Notes: generated by a model not told the origin, from the sequence alone. A stretch of DNA of 64,000 nt from Chryseobacterium gwangjuense (GCF_021311115.1 NZ_JAJTNP010000005.1:310001-374000); one strand, 5' to 3'; counted from the stretch's first letter, positions 18,115-26,627 are shown. Numbers and translations: made by a program.

Positions 18115-18673
18115 TCGGATTCCAATATTCTTCCGGTTCGTTGTTGATTTTTGAAATATATCTTGCCAATACAAAAAGATAATCTGAAAGTCTGTTCAGG
18201 TATTTAATCAGTTCAGGACGAACTTCCTCAGATTCATTTAAGAAAACCAAAGAACGTTCTGCTCTTCTGCAGATTGTGCGTGCAGCGTGTAAAAATGTTG
18301 CGGGTTTTCCGCCACCGGGAAGAATAAAATATTGAAGCGGTTCTAATTTTTCATCAAAAGCATCCATCCAGTTTTCCAGTTCTTCAATCTCCGTTTCAGA
18401 AATAATGATTGGTAAACGTGATTTTCCGTTTGCTAACATCAGTTTATCTACCGGTGTTGCTGCTTCAGAACCTACTGTAAATAAGTCGAACTGGATTTTT
18501 TTTAATTGTCTTAAAACTTCCTGATCCTCGATATGACTTTTCGCAATTCCGATGAATGAATTTAATTCGTCAATATTTCCGTAGCTGTCAACTCTTGCGC
18601 TTGCTTTTGAAACTCTTGTTCCGCCATATAACGCAGTCTGACCTTTATCTCCTGTTTTTGTGTAAATTTTCAT
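18104..18673 (-). CDS. Cob(I)yrinic acid a,c-diamide adenosyltransferase (PduO type)
   Basis: A 189-residue ATP:cob(I)alamin adenosyltransferase that makes adenosylcobalamin. The N-terminal ATP loop reads YTKTGDKGQTALYGG and the C-terminal helix has RRAERSLV, both hallmarks of the PduO trimeric family. Start 18673 is chosen because the family begins with MxIYTKTGD; the frame extends 29 codons upstream without similarity. It is the first gene of a three-gene unit with thiamine diphosphokinase and the phosphatase. Confidence 0.92.
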   Translation of the reverse strand: MKIYTKTGDKGQTALYGGTRVSKASARVDSYGNIDELNSFIGIAKSHIEDQEVLRQLKKIQFDLFTVGSEAATPVDKLMLANGKSRLPIIISETEIEELENWMDAFDEKLEPLQYFILPGGGKPATFLHAARTICRRAERSLVFLNESEEVRPELIKYLNRLSDYLFVLARYISKINNEPEEYWNPNER

Positions 18674-18733
18674 AGGACTAAAATACTTTATTTTGTACAA
18701 TGTGAAAAGTAAAATGCATAAAGTGTGATAAAA

Positions 18734-18760
18734 CAAAAATGACCGGTTAAAACCGGCCAC
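18734..18760 (-). terminator. Terminator after the 18.8-19.4 kb lipoprotein gene
   Basis: On the minus strand the stem tggccggtt/aaccggtca is followed by tttttg. Confidence 0.75.
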
Positions 18761-18769
18761 CTTCTCAAA

Positions 18770-19354
18770 TTATTTATTTACCTCTACATATTGTAATACG
18801 GTCTGGTTCTTAGGATTGTAGATAATGGTACTACTATTCGGGAAACGTTTTAGTTTGTAATATTCAATACTTGTATCATTTTTAATATCATCCAAAAAAC
18901 CGGAATCAATTGTATTTTCGGGAAGAAATTTTTCTACCAGACTGATTTTATCCAAGATCTTTTGTCCGTCAATTTTTCTGGCAGTTTTATCCGATTTATT
19001 TTCATCAGTTGTCGGCTGACTTTCTAAAAAAGGAATTAAAGTCGCTTTATCAGCTTTATACTTAAAAATAAAACCTTCTGAACCATTAGGAAATTTGAAC
19101 TTCTTTCCTTTTTCCTCTGAAACCATTGCTTTATCTGAACCCGGAAAAACCTGATTGAATTGAACATCTTCGGAATTGGTAAGTGAATTTATTGATTCGT
19201 TGACCGTTTTCTTCACTGTTTCGTCAACTGCTTCCTGAGCTTTTTGTTGAACAGTTTCGGTAGTTTTCTGAACGGTCTGATCGATTTTTTCTTCAATTTT
19301 ATTGCATGATACTAATAAAAATGCAGTGATAACCGGCAAAATAAGCTTCTTCAT
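18770..19354 (-). CDS. Putative lipoprotein of unknown function
   Basis: A 194-residue protein with a lipoprotein signal (LLVSC, Cys about 17). An amphipathic Gln/Lys/Thr/Val-rich helix follows (about 25-60, with repeats such as KTTETVQQKAQEAVDE) that could form a coiled coil or lie on a membrane. The C-terminal part (about 70-194) is a mixed alpha/beta domain with no motif I recognise. It has its own terminator. No function is assigned. Confidence 0.75.
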   Translation of the reverse strand: MKKLILPVITAFLLVSCNKIEEKIDQTVQKTTETVQQKAQEAVDETVKKTVNESINSLTNSEDVQFNQVFPGSDKAMVSEEKGKKFKFPNGSEGFIFKYKADKATLIPFLESQPTTDENKSDKTARKIDGQKILDKISLVEKFLPENTIDSGFLDDIKNDTSIEYYKLKRFPNSSTIIYNPKNQTVLQYVEVNK

Positions 19355-19471
19355 ATTTTTAAATTTCGAGACAATTTACAATTTTATTCATTCATTGCCA
19401 TAATGTAACGTAAAAGTGTACTTAGATATTTTACTAAAAAATAAAAATATTTTTCATCCTCAAAATCCTAC

Positions 19472-19506
19472 TGACAAACTGTTGTCACAACCCTGATTTA
19501 CCTTTG
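19472..19506 (+). promoter_or_regulatory. DinB-gene promoter with overlapping palindromic operator candidate
   Basis: TACCTTTG (19499-19506) is an exact TAnnTTTG box 29 bases before the ATG. Just upstream, tgacaa-actg-ttgtca (19472-19487) is a perfect 6+6 inverted repeat, placed where a repressor would block the promoter. Confidence 0.5.
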
Positions 19507-19535
19507 TATCAACAAAAACAAATAATATTAAAATT

Positions 19536-20027
19536 ATGACAACTACAGCAACTATCACAAAACAATTTATGACAACTGAACAATTACTGGAACATTGGCA
19601 AGGACACAGAAACCTTACAAGAAGGGTAATCGAAGCTTTCCCTGAAAAGGAATTATTTGAGTTCTCTGTTGGAGGAATGAGACCGTTTGCAAAACTGGCA
19701 GTAGAGCTTATCAGTATTGGCGGACCAGCTTTGAAAGGAATTGTAGACAAAAATATGGAAGCCTACAACGAAGAAGGTTTTGCACCAAAAACAAAAGAAG
19801 ATATTTTGAAAAAATGGGATGAGGAAACAGAAGTAATCAATCATTATTTTGCTCAGATTTCAGAAGAGCGTTTTCAGGAAACTTTCAATTTATTCGGACA
19901 ATATGAATTCCCGGTGTATCAGAATATTTTATACTTTGTGGATAATGAAATCCATCACCGTGGACAAGGATATGTTTATTTAAGAGCTTTAGGAATTGAG
20001 CCGCCTTTTTTTTGGGAGAGATTTTAG
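19536..20027 (+). CDS. DinB family protein
   Basis: A 163-residue four-helix-bundle protein of the DinB/YfiT class. The first His is in EHWQGHRNL, and the others are in the C-terminal DNEIHHRGQGYVYLRALG motif; together they form the usual metal triad. These proteins are metal-dependent thiol transferases or hydrolases of unknown substrate, often stress-induced. A WYL regulator gene lies immediately downstream in convergent orientation. An ATG at 19569 is a possible alternative start because the first 11 residues are not conserved-looking. Confidence 0.85.
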   Translation: MTTTATITKQFMTTEQLLEHWQGHRNLTRRVIEAFPEKELFEFSVGGMRPFAKLAVELISIGGPALKGIVDKNMEAYNEEGFAPKTKEDILKKWDEETEVINHYFAQISEERFQETFNLFGQYEFPVYQNILYFVDNEIHHRGQGYVYLRALGIEPPFFWERF

Positions 20028-20099
20028 GATCTTTAATGCCTTTATGGAGACTAAAATCTTTGATTAAACATAACTTGAAGAATCAATCATAATCAGTCA

Positions 20100-20150
20100 A
20101 AAGACAAATTGCAAATAGATTCAAACCTACATAATTTGAATTTTGTCTTT
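20100..20150 (+). terminator. Possible terminator hairpin after dinB-like gene
   Basis: aaagacaaa...attcaaa pairs with tttgaat-tttgtcttt around a loop, with one bulge in the left arm. T-rich sequence follows. Confidence 0.45.
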
Positions 20151-20218
20151 CATTTTACTTTTGATTTTTTATCCTTTTTTAACTCAATAAATCATTTCAC
20201 ATTTAATTAATTTTGCTG

Positions 20219-20248
20219 AAAAACCTCAACAGTTTCTGTTGAGGTTTT
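20219..20248 (-). terminator. Terminator at the end of the WYL regulator gene
   Basis: aaacctcaacag/ctgttgaggttt is a perfect 12-bp stem overlapping the stop codon. On the minus strand it is followed by tt and a weak T tract. Confidence 0.65.
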
Positions 20249-21200
20249 ATTGATGCTTGTCGGAAATGTTGGTTAACAAGTCTCTTAATTTTTCTTTCAG
20301 ACTTTCAGGCTCCAGAATCGTTGCATAGTCTGCAAACGTAATCAGCCAGCGAGGAAATCCATCCTTGATCCATTCAGTTTCAAATGTGAGCTCTACTCCG
20401 TTTTCTGTATCAACTTCTTCAACCAATCCATAATATTTTTTTGAATTGACGAGATGTCCCATTATTTTTTTCTCCACTAAAAGTCTTACAATGGTTTTAT
20501 TCCCATTGCTGCTTTTTCGGTACTCATTGATTTGCCCATATTCTTGTAAAAACGGATTTTGCGTTTTGGAAATCTGTAGAATCCTATCGACACGAAATTG
20601 TCTGAAATCATTTCTCAAGGTACAAAAAGCCATGATGTACCAGTAATTGAATTCAAAGAAAACGCCGACTGCTTCGATCGTTCTTGTAGAAATTTTATCA
20701 TCAACCGTTTTATATTCTATGATTAATTGACGTTTTTCAGCAATACTTTCTAAAATAGTGGGAATAACATCTTTTATGGTGTCTTCCGTTTTTGCATGAT
20801 ACTGAAAAATATCAATCTGCTTTTCGATATTTTGAATTAAATTTCGGTCAGAATATTTCAAAACCGAACGTACTTTTTCCATTGCTGTCTGATAATGGCT
20901 TCCTAAACTTTGATGGGAAAATTTCTGCATCAGTTTCTCAGCGGTAATGAAACTTAGCACTTCTTCTTTCGTAAACATTACAGGTGGAAGTTTGTAACCA
21001 TCCATCAAAGAATAACCGCTTCCGGCTTCTCCAACAATCGGAATTCCTGCATTTTCCAATGTTTTAACATCCCGATAAATCGTACGAACACTTACATCAA
21101 ATTTTTCGGCAAGATCTTGCGCCCTTACAATAGATTTTGATTGGAGTTGAGTGAGAATAGCAGTAACCCTGTCAAGTTTTTTTAGGTAATGGTCGTTCAT
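20247..21200 (-). CDS. YafY-type transcriptional regulator (HTH_11 plus WYL)
   Basis: A 317-residue regulator. The N-terminal winged helix-turn-helix (about 8-60, DLAEKFDVSVRTIYRDVKTLE) is of the DeoR/HTH_11 type. The WYL ligand domain is central (about 145-215, FFEFNYWYIMAF and FRQFRVDRI), followed by a WCX-type C-terminus. WYL proteins sense nucleic acids or small ligands and often control stress genes. The convergent DinB gene next door, with a palindrome in its promoter, is the obvious candidate target. This regulatory link is inference. Confidence 0.87.
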   Translation of the reverse strand: MNDHYLKKLDRVTAILTQLQSKSIVRAQDLAEKFDVSVRTIYRDVKTLENAGIPIVGEAGSGYSLMDGYKLPPVMFTKEEVLSFITAEKLMQKFSHQSLGSHYQTAMEKVRSVLKYSDRNLIQNIEKQIDIFQYHAKTEDTIKDVIPTILESIAEKRQLIIEYKTVDDKISTRTIEAVGVFFEFNYWYIMAFCTLRNDFRQFRVDRILQISKTQNPFLQEYGQINEYRKSSNGNKTIVRLLVEKKIMGHLVNSKKYYGLVEEVDTENGVELTFETEWIKDGFPRWLITFADYATILEPESLKEKLRDLLTNISDKHQ

Positions 21201-21235
21201 TGACTGTTTAAATATTTAGCAAAAATAATGTCTAA

Positions 21236-23044
21236 TTAATTATCTTTAAAAGTATTCACCAATTTATCCAGATTTAAACTTCTTGCGGAAGCATCAAAAA
21301 TCTCACGATAGGTTCCGTTAATTTGCACCAGTTCGTCATGAGTTCCGCTTTCTACCACTCTCCCTTTTTTCATCACATAAATTTTATCCGAATCTAAAAT
21401 CTGGGATAGGGAGTGAGAGATAATAATCACGGTTCTTCCCTCTTTTATGGCATCCAAAGAATTTTTGATCTGTTCCGTCGCAATGGCATCCAAACTTGCG
21501 GTAGGCTCATCCAAGAAAATAATCGGTGGATTTTTTAAAAATAATCTTGCAATGGCAATTCTCTGTTGCTGCCCTCCCGAAAGTTGAGTGGCATCATGAT
21601 TATATTTTTCAGGTAAATCCAGAATTTGCTCGTGAAGGTAGGCTTTTTTGGCAGCTTCTTCAATTTCTTCAAACGTTGCATTCATGTTTCCATAGCGGAT
21701 ATTGTCTTCGATACTTCCCTGAAAAATATGATTTTTTTGAAGTACCAAACCCAAATCATTCCGAAGAAAGGTATTATCAAAATCATTCAAATTAACATGA
21801 TCTAAAAGAATTTCGCCGGAATCCGGAAGATAAAATTTACATAAAAGATTGATAACCGTCGATTTTCCGGCGCCGCTCAACCCAACCAAAGCGGTTGTTT
21901 TTCCGTTTTCAATTTTCATGGAAACATCGTGTAAAGCCTGCGTTCCGTTGGGATACGTGAAATTGATGTTTTTTAATTCAAAAGTTCCTTTAATTTCTTT
22001 TTCTACAAAAGTTCCGTTCGCTTCTTTTTCATCATCAGCATTTAAAATATCAAAATATCCTTCTGCATAGATCATGGCATCATTCATATCATCATAAATT
22101 CTGTGAAGCTGACGAATCGGAGCAGAAACATTATTAAAAAGCATAATATGAAGCATAATAGCACCAATGGTCATTTGCTGATCCAATACGAGATAGACCG
22201 TGAGTAAGATAATTAAAACCACTCCGAACTGTTCGATGAAAGTTTTTAAACCATCATAAATAAAGTTCGTTTTCCGGGTGAACATCTGGCTTTCCATGAG
22301 TTGCATCTGCAAATCGTATTGTTTTTTCCCTTCGAATTTTTCACGGACAAAACTTTTAATCACCATAATGGAGTTAATTAAGTTTAATAATCCTGAAGTT
22401 TTCTGTTCGCGTTGGTTTCTCAACGTTCTTCTTACCCCACCCAATTTTTTCGCCTGAAGTGAACTGATATAAAAATAAATTGGGACAATAATGGTAGAAA
22501 CAATTCCGACATACACATTTTGCAGATACATAATAATCAAGGCAATAATGGCATTGGAAAACAATGGCAACATATCGATGAAAAAGTTCTGAACCAATCT
22601 TGTCAGACTTTCAATTCCGCGGTCAATTCTTATCTGCAGCTTTCCCGATTCGTGGTTTTCATCATTAAAGTAAGCTACTCTGTAAGTTAGAATCTTATCA
22701 ATGGCTGATTGTGCCAAAACAGAACTTACATTAATTCTGATTTTCTCACCATAAAATTTCTGTCCGAAATTGATAAAAATATTCAATAATTCTTTCCCCA
22801 ATAAAATCACGGAAATCAATACCAAAACATGAATTCCTTCTGACATCGGATGCGGAAGATTTGTCAATTTTGTAACCTCATCCACGGTATATTTTAAAAC
22901 CAATGGATTCACTTGTGCTGCAAGAGCTCCTAAAAAGGTAAGAAATAAAGTTCCATAAATCATCAGTCGATAAGGCTTGATAAATGGAATGAGCTGTTTA
23001 TAAATTCCGAATAAAGTAACGGTTCTGTTGAAAGGTTTTGCCAT
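21236..23044 (-). CDS. ABC transporter, fused permease and ATPase (MsbA/lipid-exporter-like)
   Basis: A 602-residue half-transporter. The N-terminal six-helix membrane domain spans about residues 25-315. The nucleotide-binding domain (about 350-585) has Walker A GLSGAGKST, signature LSGGQQQR, Walker B IIFLDEPTA and a His switch in IIISHS. It would act as a homodimeric exporter, likely of lipids, peptides or drugs. The LptB-type gene lies upstream on the same strand but a terminator separates them. Confidence 0.9.
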   Translation of the reverse strand: MAKPFNRTVTLFGIYKQLIPFIKPYRLMIYGTLFLTFLGALAAQVNPLVLKYTVDEVTKLTNLPHPMSEGIHVLVLISVILLGKELLNIFINFGQKFYGEKIRINVSSVLAQSAIDKILTYRVAYFNDENHESGKLQIRIDRGIESLTRLVQNFFIDMLPLFSNAIIALIIMYLQNVYVGIVSTIIVPIYFYISSLQAKKLGGVRRTLRNQREQKTSGLLNLINSIMVIKSFVREKFEGKKQYDLQMQLMESQMFTRKTNFIYDGLKTFIEQFGVVLIILLTVYLVLDQQMTIGAIMLHIMLFNNVSAPIRQLHRIYDDMNDAMIYAEGYFDILNADDEKEANGTFVEKEIKGTFELKNINFTYPNGTQALHDVSMKIENGKTTALVGLSGAGKSTVINLLCKFYLPDSGEILLDHVNLNDFDNTFLRNDLGLVLQKNHIFQGSIEDNIRYGNMNATFEEIEEAAKKAYLHEQILDLPEKYNHDATQLSGGQQQRIAIARLFLKNPPIIFLDEPTASLDAIATEQIKNSLDAIKEGRTVIIISHSLSQILDSDKIYVMKKGRVVESGTHDELVQINGTYREIFDASARSLNLDKLVNTFKDN

Positions 23045-23059
23045 AGGAATTATTTTAAC

Positions 23060-23100
23060 TAAAAAACGTACCGTTTTACAGAGAAAAGGTACGTTTTATT
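23060..23100 (-). terminator. Terminator after the lptB-like gene
   Basis: aaaacgtacc/ggtacgtttt, a 10-bp stem with minus-strand T-run, in the 84-base gap before the exporter gene. Confidence 0.75.
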
Positions 23101-23128
23101 CTATTTTTCAGCAAATATTTGCTTTATT

Positions 23129-24190
23129 TTATCCTTCGTAAAAATAAGTGGTCACATAATGCAGCTCCGGTTTCGAAGCTTCTTTTGATTCTGATTCTGC
23201 CTGTTCCAATGAGTAATGGGAATTGATTTCCTTTTTCTGAAACACATAAGAATTATTTGCATTTTTATCAACCACTTCACTGAAAATATGCTGAATTTCC
23301 GAATTTCCCAATGATGCAAAACTAATGTCTTCAAAACCGTGCATCAATCTCAGATCATCAAACTGAGAGAAATTATGATCTACAAAATTCTGGAACTGAG
23401 ATTTTGAATCGAAGTTTCCTGCCCAAATGTTGTATGCATAAGTTTTGCTTTTCGGTTTGTCGAAAATACTTTGATACACAAAGTTTTCTCCCAAATACGC
23501 TTCTCTTACCTGCGGATCGTTTGCCAGTTCTTCAGGAAGACCTTCTTTCAGAATTCTTCCTTCAAACATAATGTAGGTTTTATTCGTAATTGCTAATGTC
23601 TGTTGTACATTGTGGTCGGTAATCAGAATTCCGATGTTTTTATCGGTAAGACTTCTTACAATTTTCTGAATATCTTCCACCGCAATCGGGTCTACTCCGG
23701 CAAAAGGTTCATCCAGAAGAATAAAACTCGGGTCGGTCGCAAGACATCTTGCAATTTCAGTTCTACGTCTTTCTCCTCCTGACAAAAGATCTCCTCTGTT
23801 TTTACGAACGTGCTGCAAAGAAAATTCCTCGATCAGCTCATCACATTTCATCTGTTGCTCACGCTTTGAAAGTTTCGTCAACTGCAGAACTCCCATAATA
23901 TTATCTTCCACAGAAAGCTTTCTAAATACGGAAGCCTCCTGAGCTAGATAACCGATCCCTTTCTGGGCTCTGCGATACATCGCATCTGAGGTGATCTCCT
24001 GCTTATCCAGAAAAATTTTACCGGAAGTAGGTTTAACCAATCCTACAATCATATAAAACGATGTGGTTTTTCCTGCTCCGTTCGGACCAAGCAATCCAAC
24101 AATTTCTCCCTGCTGAACCTGTACTGAAACACCTTTTACAACCTTTTTAGGACCGTATTCTTTGATTAAGTTTTCTCCTCGTAAAATCAT
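23129..24190 (-). CDS. lptB: LPS export ABC transporter ATPase LptB with a C-terminal extra domain
   Basis: A 353-residue protein. Residues about 1-240 are a standard LptB ATPase: Walker A GPNGAGKTT, signature LLSGGERRR, Walker B FILLDEPFAGVDP, and the ITDHNV switch. In the Lpt machine this ATPase drives lipopolysaccharide from the inner membrane to the surface. LptB normally stops near 240 residues. Here about 110 further residues follow (from about 245), beginning YAYNIWAGNFDSKSQF and ending HYVTTYFYEG. That block recalls the immunity-22 (Imm22) fold by eye. A TATCTTTG box lies five bases before the ATG, suggesting a very short leader. Confidence 0.88.
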   Translation of the reverse strand: MILRGENLIKEYGPKKVVKGVSVQVQQGEIVGLLGPNGAGKTTSFYMIVGLVKPTSGKIFLDKQEITSDAMYRRAQKGIGYLAQEASVFRKLSVEDNIMGVLQLTKLSKREQQMKCDELIEEFSLQHVRKNRGDLLSGGERRRTEIARCLATDPSFILLDEPFAGVDPIAVEDIQKIVRSLTDKNIGILITDHNVQQTLAITNKTYIMFEGRILKEGLPEELANDPQVREAYLGENFVYQSIFDKPKSKTYAYNIWAGNFDSKSQFQNFVDHNFSQFDDLRLMHGFEDISFASLGNSEIQHIFSEVVDKNANNSYVFQKKEINSHYSLEQAESESKEASKPELHYVTTYFYEG

Positions 24191-24195
24191 AGCAG

Positions 24196-24203
24196 CAAAG
24201 ATA
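24196..24203 (-). promoter_or_regulatory. Putative -7 box for lptB
   Basis: TATCTTTG (minus) ends five bases before the ATG, implying an almost leaderless transcript. Confidence 0.4.
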
Positions 24204-24316
24204 AAGTTTTTTTGAATTCAATTTTTAGATTACGGCTTGCTGATAAAAGTTTTATGATATTTTAAAATTGAACCCGGCAATTTTATTTAATTTTAGGACA
24301 CCAATTTACAATCATC

Positions 24317-25051
24317 ATGAATATGGAAAATAATCAACAATTAACCGAGCTTTTAGCATTAGATCTTGGAATTAATATCGTCAACCGAAGGCCTTATGCA
24401 AAAGAGGTTTTCAAATGGCAGGATATGGATCTCCTTCCCCATTCTTCTACGGATACTTTACTCTGCGAAATTTTTGAATGGAATGGAAGAAACTGGCGAA
24501 CTACCAGCAATAATCTTATCGGGTTCTTATTCTCAGATGCCAATCTAAATACTGTGAAGGAACAATTAATCAATGTTCCCAAACATCCTGCGTTGATTCC
24601 GGATTTTGAATTTACAAAGGACAGCATGATAGAATACGGACTTTCACTGCCTTCGTTATTCAATATCGGAGTAAACGGGAATATTAAAAGTGCCAAAGAT
24701 TTTTCTGTACGCGTAAATGGTGTTACGAAATCCAGAATTACCAATATCGATTCTCCGGGAATAGAAATTCTAAGAAGTTATTCTGAATTTACTCAAAATA
24801 AGACCAAAACGTATCGGAAAAACATTAAATTTAATTATTTAAGCACTTCTTTGTTCTACGCGGAAAGTGTGGAAATTTATCTTGAAAAAGAATCCGGAGT
24901 GGATTTAGATGTCAGTTTTCAGACTCAGGATGTAGAAGTGAATGCTAAAATTAATACAGACACTAAAAAACATTTTGTCTTAAAATATTCAGGAAATCAG
25001 GCTCCTTTTGCTGCAAAATTTACGAAAGGAAAGGATTTTAACATTATGTAG
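24317..25051 (+). CDS. Uncharacterised 244-residue protein
   Basis: I do not recognise the family. There is no signal peptide or membrane helix. The N-terminal third is mixed (ELLALDLGINIVNRRPYAKEVF). From about residue 95 the sequence is beta-rich, with alternating polar and hydrophobic residues and lysines, running through KTYRKNIKFNYLSTSLFYAES to the end. It stands alone, divergent from lptB and convergent with hemB. A long beta region with amphipathic strands allows a pore-forming or lipid-binding fold, but nothing in the sequence proves this. Confidence 0.75.
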   Translation: MNMENNQQLTELLALDLGINIVNRRPYAKEVFKWQDMDLLPHSSTDTLLCEIFEWNGRNWRTTSNNLIGFLFSDANLNTVKEQLINVPKHPALIPDFEFTKDSMIEYGLSLPSLFNIGVNGNIKSAKDFSVRVNGVTKSRITNIDSPGIEILRSYSEFTQNKTKTYRKNIKFNYLSTSLFYAESVEIYLEKESGVDLDVSFQTQDVEVNAKINTDTKKHFVLKYSGNQAPFAAKFTKGKDFNIM

Positions 25052-25083
25052 TTTGTCTCATTAATGTTAAACTTATTGTAATC

Positions 25084-25125
25084 ACAAATCCCAAAAATGT
25101 TAAACTTTTGGGATTTGTAATTTTT
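25084..25125. terminator. Bidirectional terminator between convergent genes
   Basis: A perfect 13-bp stem, acaaatcccaaaa/ttttgggatttgt, with a 9-base loop. The plus-strand side is followed by a T-rich tract. Confidence 0.75.
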
Positions 25126-25131
25126 ATTAAA

Positions 25132-26121
25132 TTATTTATTTAAAATCATTGCAGCTTCTTTTGCAAAATAGGTAAAGATCATATCTGCTCCTGCTCTTTT
25201 AAAGCATGTTAAGCTTTCAATGATGGTTTTATCATTATCTAACCAGCCATTCTGAGCCGCAGCTTTTACCATTGCATATTCTCCGCTTACATTGTAAACC
25301 GCAATCGGAAGATCAATCGCTTCACGAACTTTAGAAACAATATCAAGATACGGAAGTCCCGGTTTAATCATGATGATATCCGCTCCTTCTTCTACATCTT
25401 TATACACTTCATTGAGTGCTTCACGAGAGTTATGAAAATCCATCTGATAGGTCTTCTTATCTTTTGGAATTTCCATAGTATCTTTTGGCGCACTGTCTAA
25501 AGCACTTCTGAAAGGGCCATAGAAAGAACTTGCATATTTTGCGGCATAACTTAAAATTCCTACGTCTGTAAATCCGTTTTCTTCCAACGCTTCACGAATC
25601 GTCAATACTCTTCCATCCATCATGTCACTTGGTGCCACAATGTCAGCTCCGGCTTCAGCATGAGACACAGACATTCTTGCCAATGCATCATTGGTGGCAT
25701 CGTTCAAGATTTTTCCGTTTTCAATAATTCCGTCATGTCCGTAGATTGAATAAGGATCTAAAGCTACATCCGGCATAACAATCATTTCAGGAACCGCATT
25801 TTTGATCGCTCTGATCGTATTTTGCATCAATCCGTCTTTATTCCATGCTTCTTTACCGGTATTGTCTTTCAGATGATCTGACACTTTCATGTACAGATTG
25901 ACCGATTTTACTCCTAAAGAAAATAATTCTTTACATTCTTTCACCGTAAGATCTATGCTCCTCCTGAAAATTCCCGGCATCGACGGGATAGGTTCCTGCT
26001 TGTTTTCGCCCTCCATTACGAAGATTGGCATTACAAAATCATCCGTTGTAAGAATACTTTCTCTTACTAAACTTCGGATAGATTCGTTTACTCTTAGCCT
26101 TCTGTTTCTTGAATGTATCAT
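25132..26121 (-). CDS. hemB: Porphobilinogen synthase (delta-aminolevulinate dehydratase)
   Basis: A 329-residue enzyme that condenses two 5-aminolevulinate molecules into porphobilinogen in haem synthesis. The Schiff-base lysines are in the FYGPFRSAL region and IIMIKPGLPYLD; YNVSGEYAMVKAA is also conserved. The metal loop reads DVALDPYSIYGHDG: the cysteines of zinc-type enzymes are replaced by Ala and Asp, so this is the zinc-independent, Mg2+/K+-responsive type known from Pseudomonas. The length is standard. A TAAATTTG box lies 29 bases upstream. Confidence 0.95.
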   Translation of the reverse strand: MIHSRNRRLRVNESIRSLVRESILTTDDFVMPIFVMEGENKQEPIPSMPGIFRRSIDLTVKECKELFSLGVKSVNLYMKVSDHLKDNTGKEAWNKDGLMQNTIRAIKNAVPEMIVMPDVALDPYSIYGHDGIIENGKILNDATNDALARMSVSHAEAGADIVAPSDMMDGRVLTIREALEENGFTDVGILSYAAKYASSFYGPFRSALDSAPKDTMEIPKDKKTYQMDFHNSREALNEVYKDVEEGADIIMIKPGLPYLDIVSKVREAIDLPIAVYNVSGEYAMVKAAAQNGWLDNDKTIIESLTCFKRAGADMIFTYFAKEAAMILNK

Positions 26122-26150
26122 TTTTGGAATACTTTTTGAATAAGTTTATG

Positions 26151-26158
26151 CAAATTTA
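26151..26158 (-). promoter_or_regulatory. Putative -7 box for hemB
   Basis: TAAATTTG on the minus strand fits TAnnTTTG, 29 bases before the ATG. Confidence 0.4.
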
Positions 26159-26180
26159 ATACAAGTTCTATAAAAAAGTA

Positions 26181-26211
26181 TTGCAAGTGATTATAGAATT
26201 AGTTATTTTTG
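26181..26211 (+). promoter_or_regulatory. Promoter of the small T9SS protein gene
   Basis: TTG (26181) - 20 bases - TATTTTTG (26204-26211) matches the Bacteroidota -33/-7 pattern in both boxes. The expected leader is about 23 bases. Confidence 0.6.
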
Positions 26212-26240
26212 TTATGATATATTCGAGAAATTATAATTGA

Positions 26241-26591
26241 ATGAAAAAACTTTTACTTTTATTTATATTCCTAGGCGCATTTGTTGGATTTTCTAGCAAT
26301 TTACAAGCTCAACAAAGAGAGCCTTCTTCCATCTCGCAAAAGTCTGATGATGGAATCATTGTAGCTTATCCCAATCCTGCGAAAGATTATTTGGTGGTAA
26401 AAGCGAAAGATGCATCTTTAAAAGTAAAGAATGTAACTTTCTATTCTATCCTAGGTACTCAAGTAGCCAGCTACACCGTGAATATGAACTCCGGAGAGAT
26501 TAATATTGAAAAATTAAAACCCGGAAAATACCTGATTCGCTATATTTTAAGCGATAACACCCAAAAGGTAACGCAAATAGTAAAACAATAA
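26241..26591 (+). CDS. Minimal T9SS type A sorting-domain protein
   Basis: A 116-residue secreted protein. The signal peptide ends near SNLQAQQ (about residue 25), a linker of about 15 residues follows, then a type A T9SS C-terminal domain (about 38-116). The domain shows YPNPAKDYLVV, VTFYSILGTQV, and the final GKYLIRYILSDNTQKVTQIVKQ block in two conserved parts. Such domains normally sit at the end of large cargo proteins and are removed after crossing the outer membrane. Here there is almost no passenger. It may be a tiny surface protein, a decoy or a remnant. It has its own promoter and terminator, so it looks like an intact gene. Confidence 0.87.
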   Translation: MKKLLLLFIFLGAFVGFSSNLQAQQREPSSISQKSDDGIIVAYPNPAKDYLVVKAKDASLKVKNVTFYSILGTQVASYTVNMNSGEINIEKLKPGKYLIRYILSDNTQKVTQIVKQ

Positions 26592-26595
26592 TAGT

Positions 26596-26627
26596 AAATC
26601 CTGATAATCATCAGGATTTTTTCTTTT
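26596..26627 (+). terminator. Terminator after the T9SS mini-gene
   Basis: aatcctga/tcaggatt stem followed by ttttttctttt. Confidence 0.8.

Noticed and set aside
18674..18760. Longer N-terminus of the cobalamin adenosyltransferase
   Set aside because: The upstream codons form a hydrophobic stretch unlike the family, which begins at MKIYTKTGDKG; a membrane anchor is not expected.
24317..25051. Assignment of the orphan protein as a bacterial gasdermin
   Set aside because: Size and beta content would allow it, but I see no conserved motif and no neighbouring protease gene, so it is not called.
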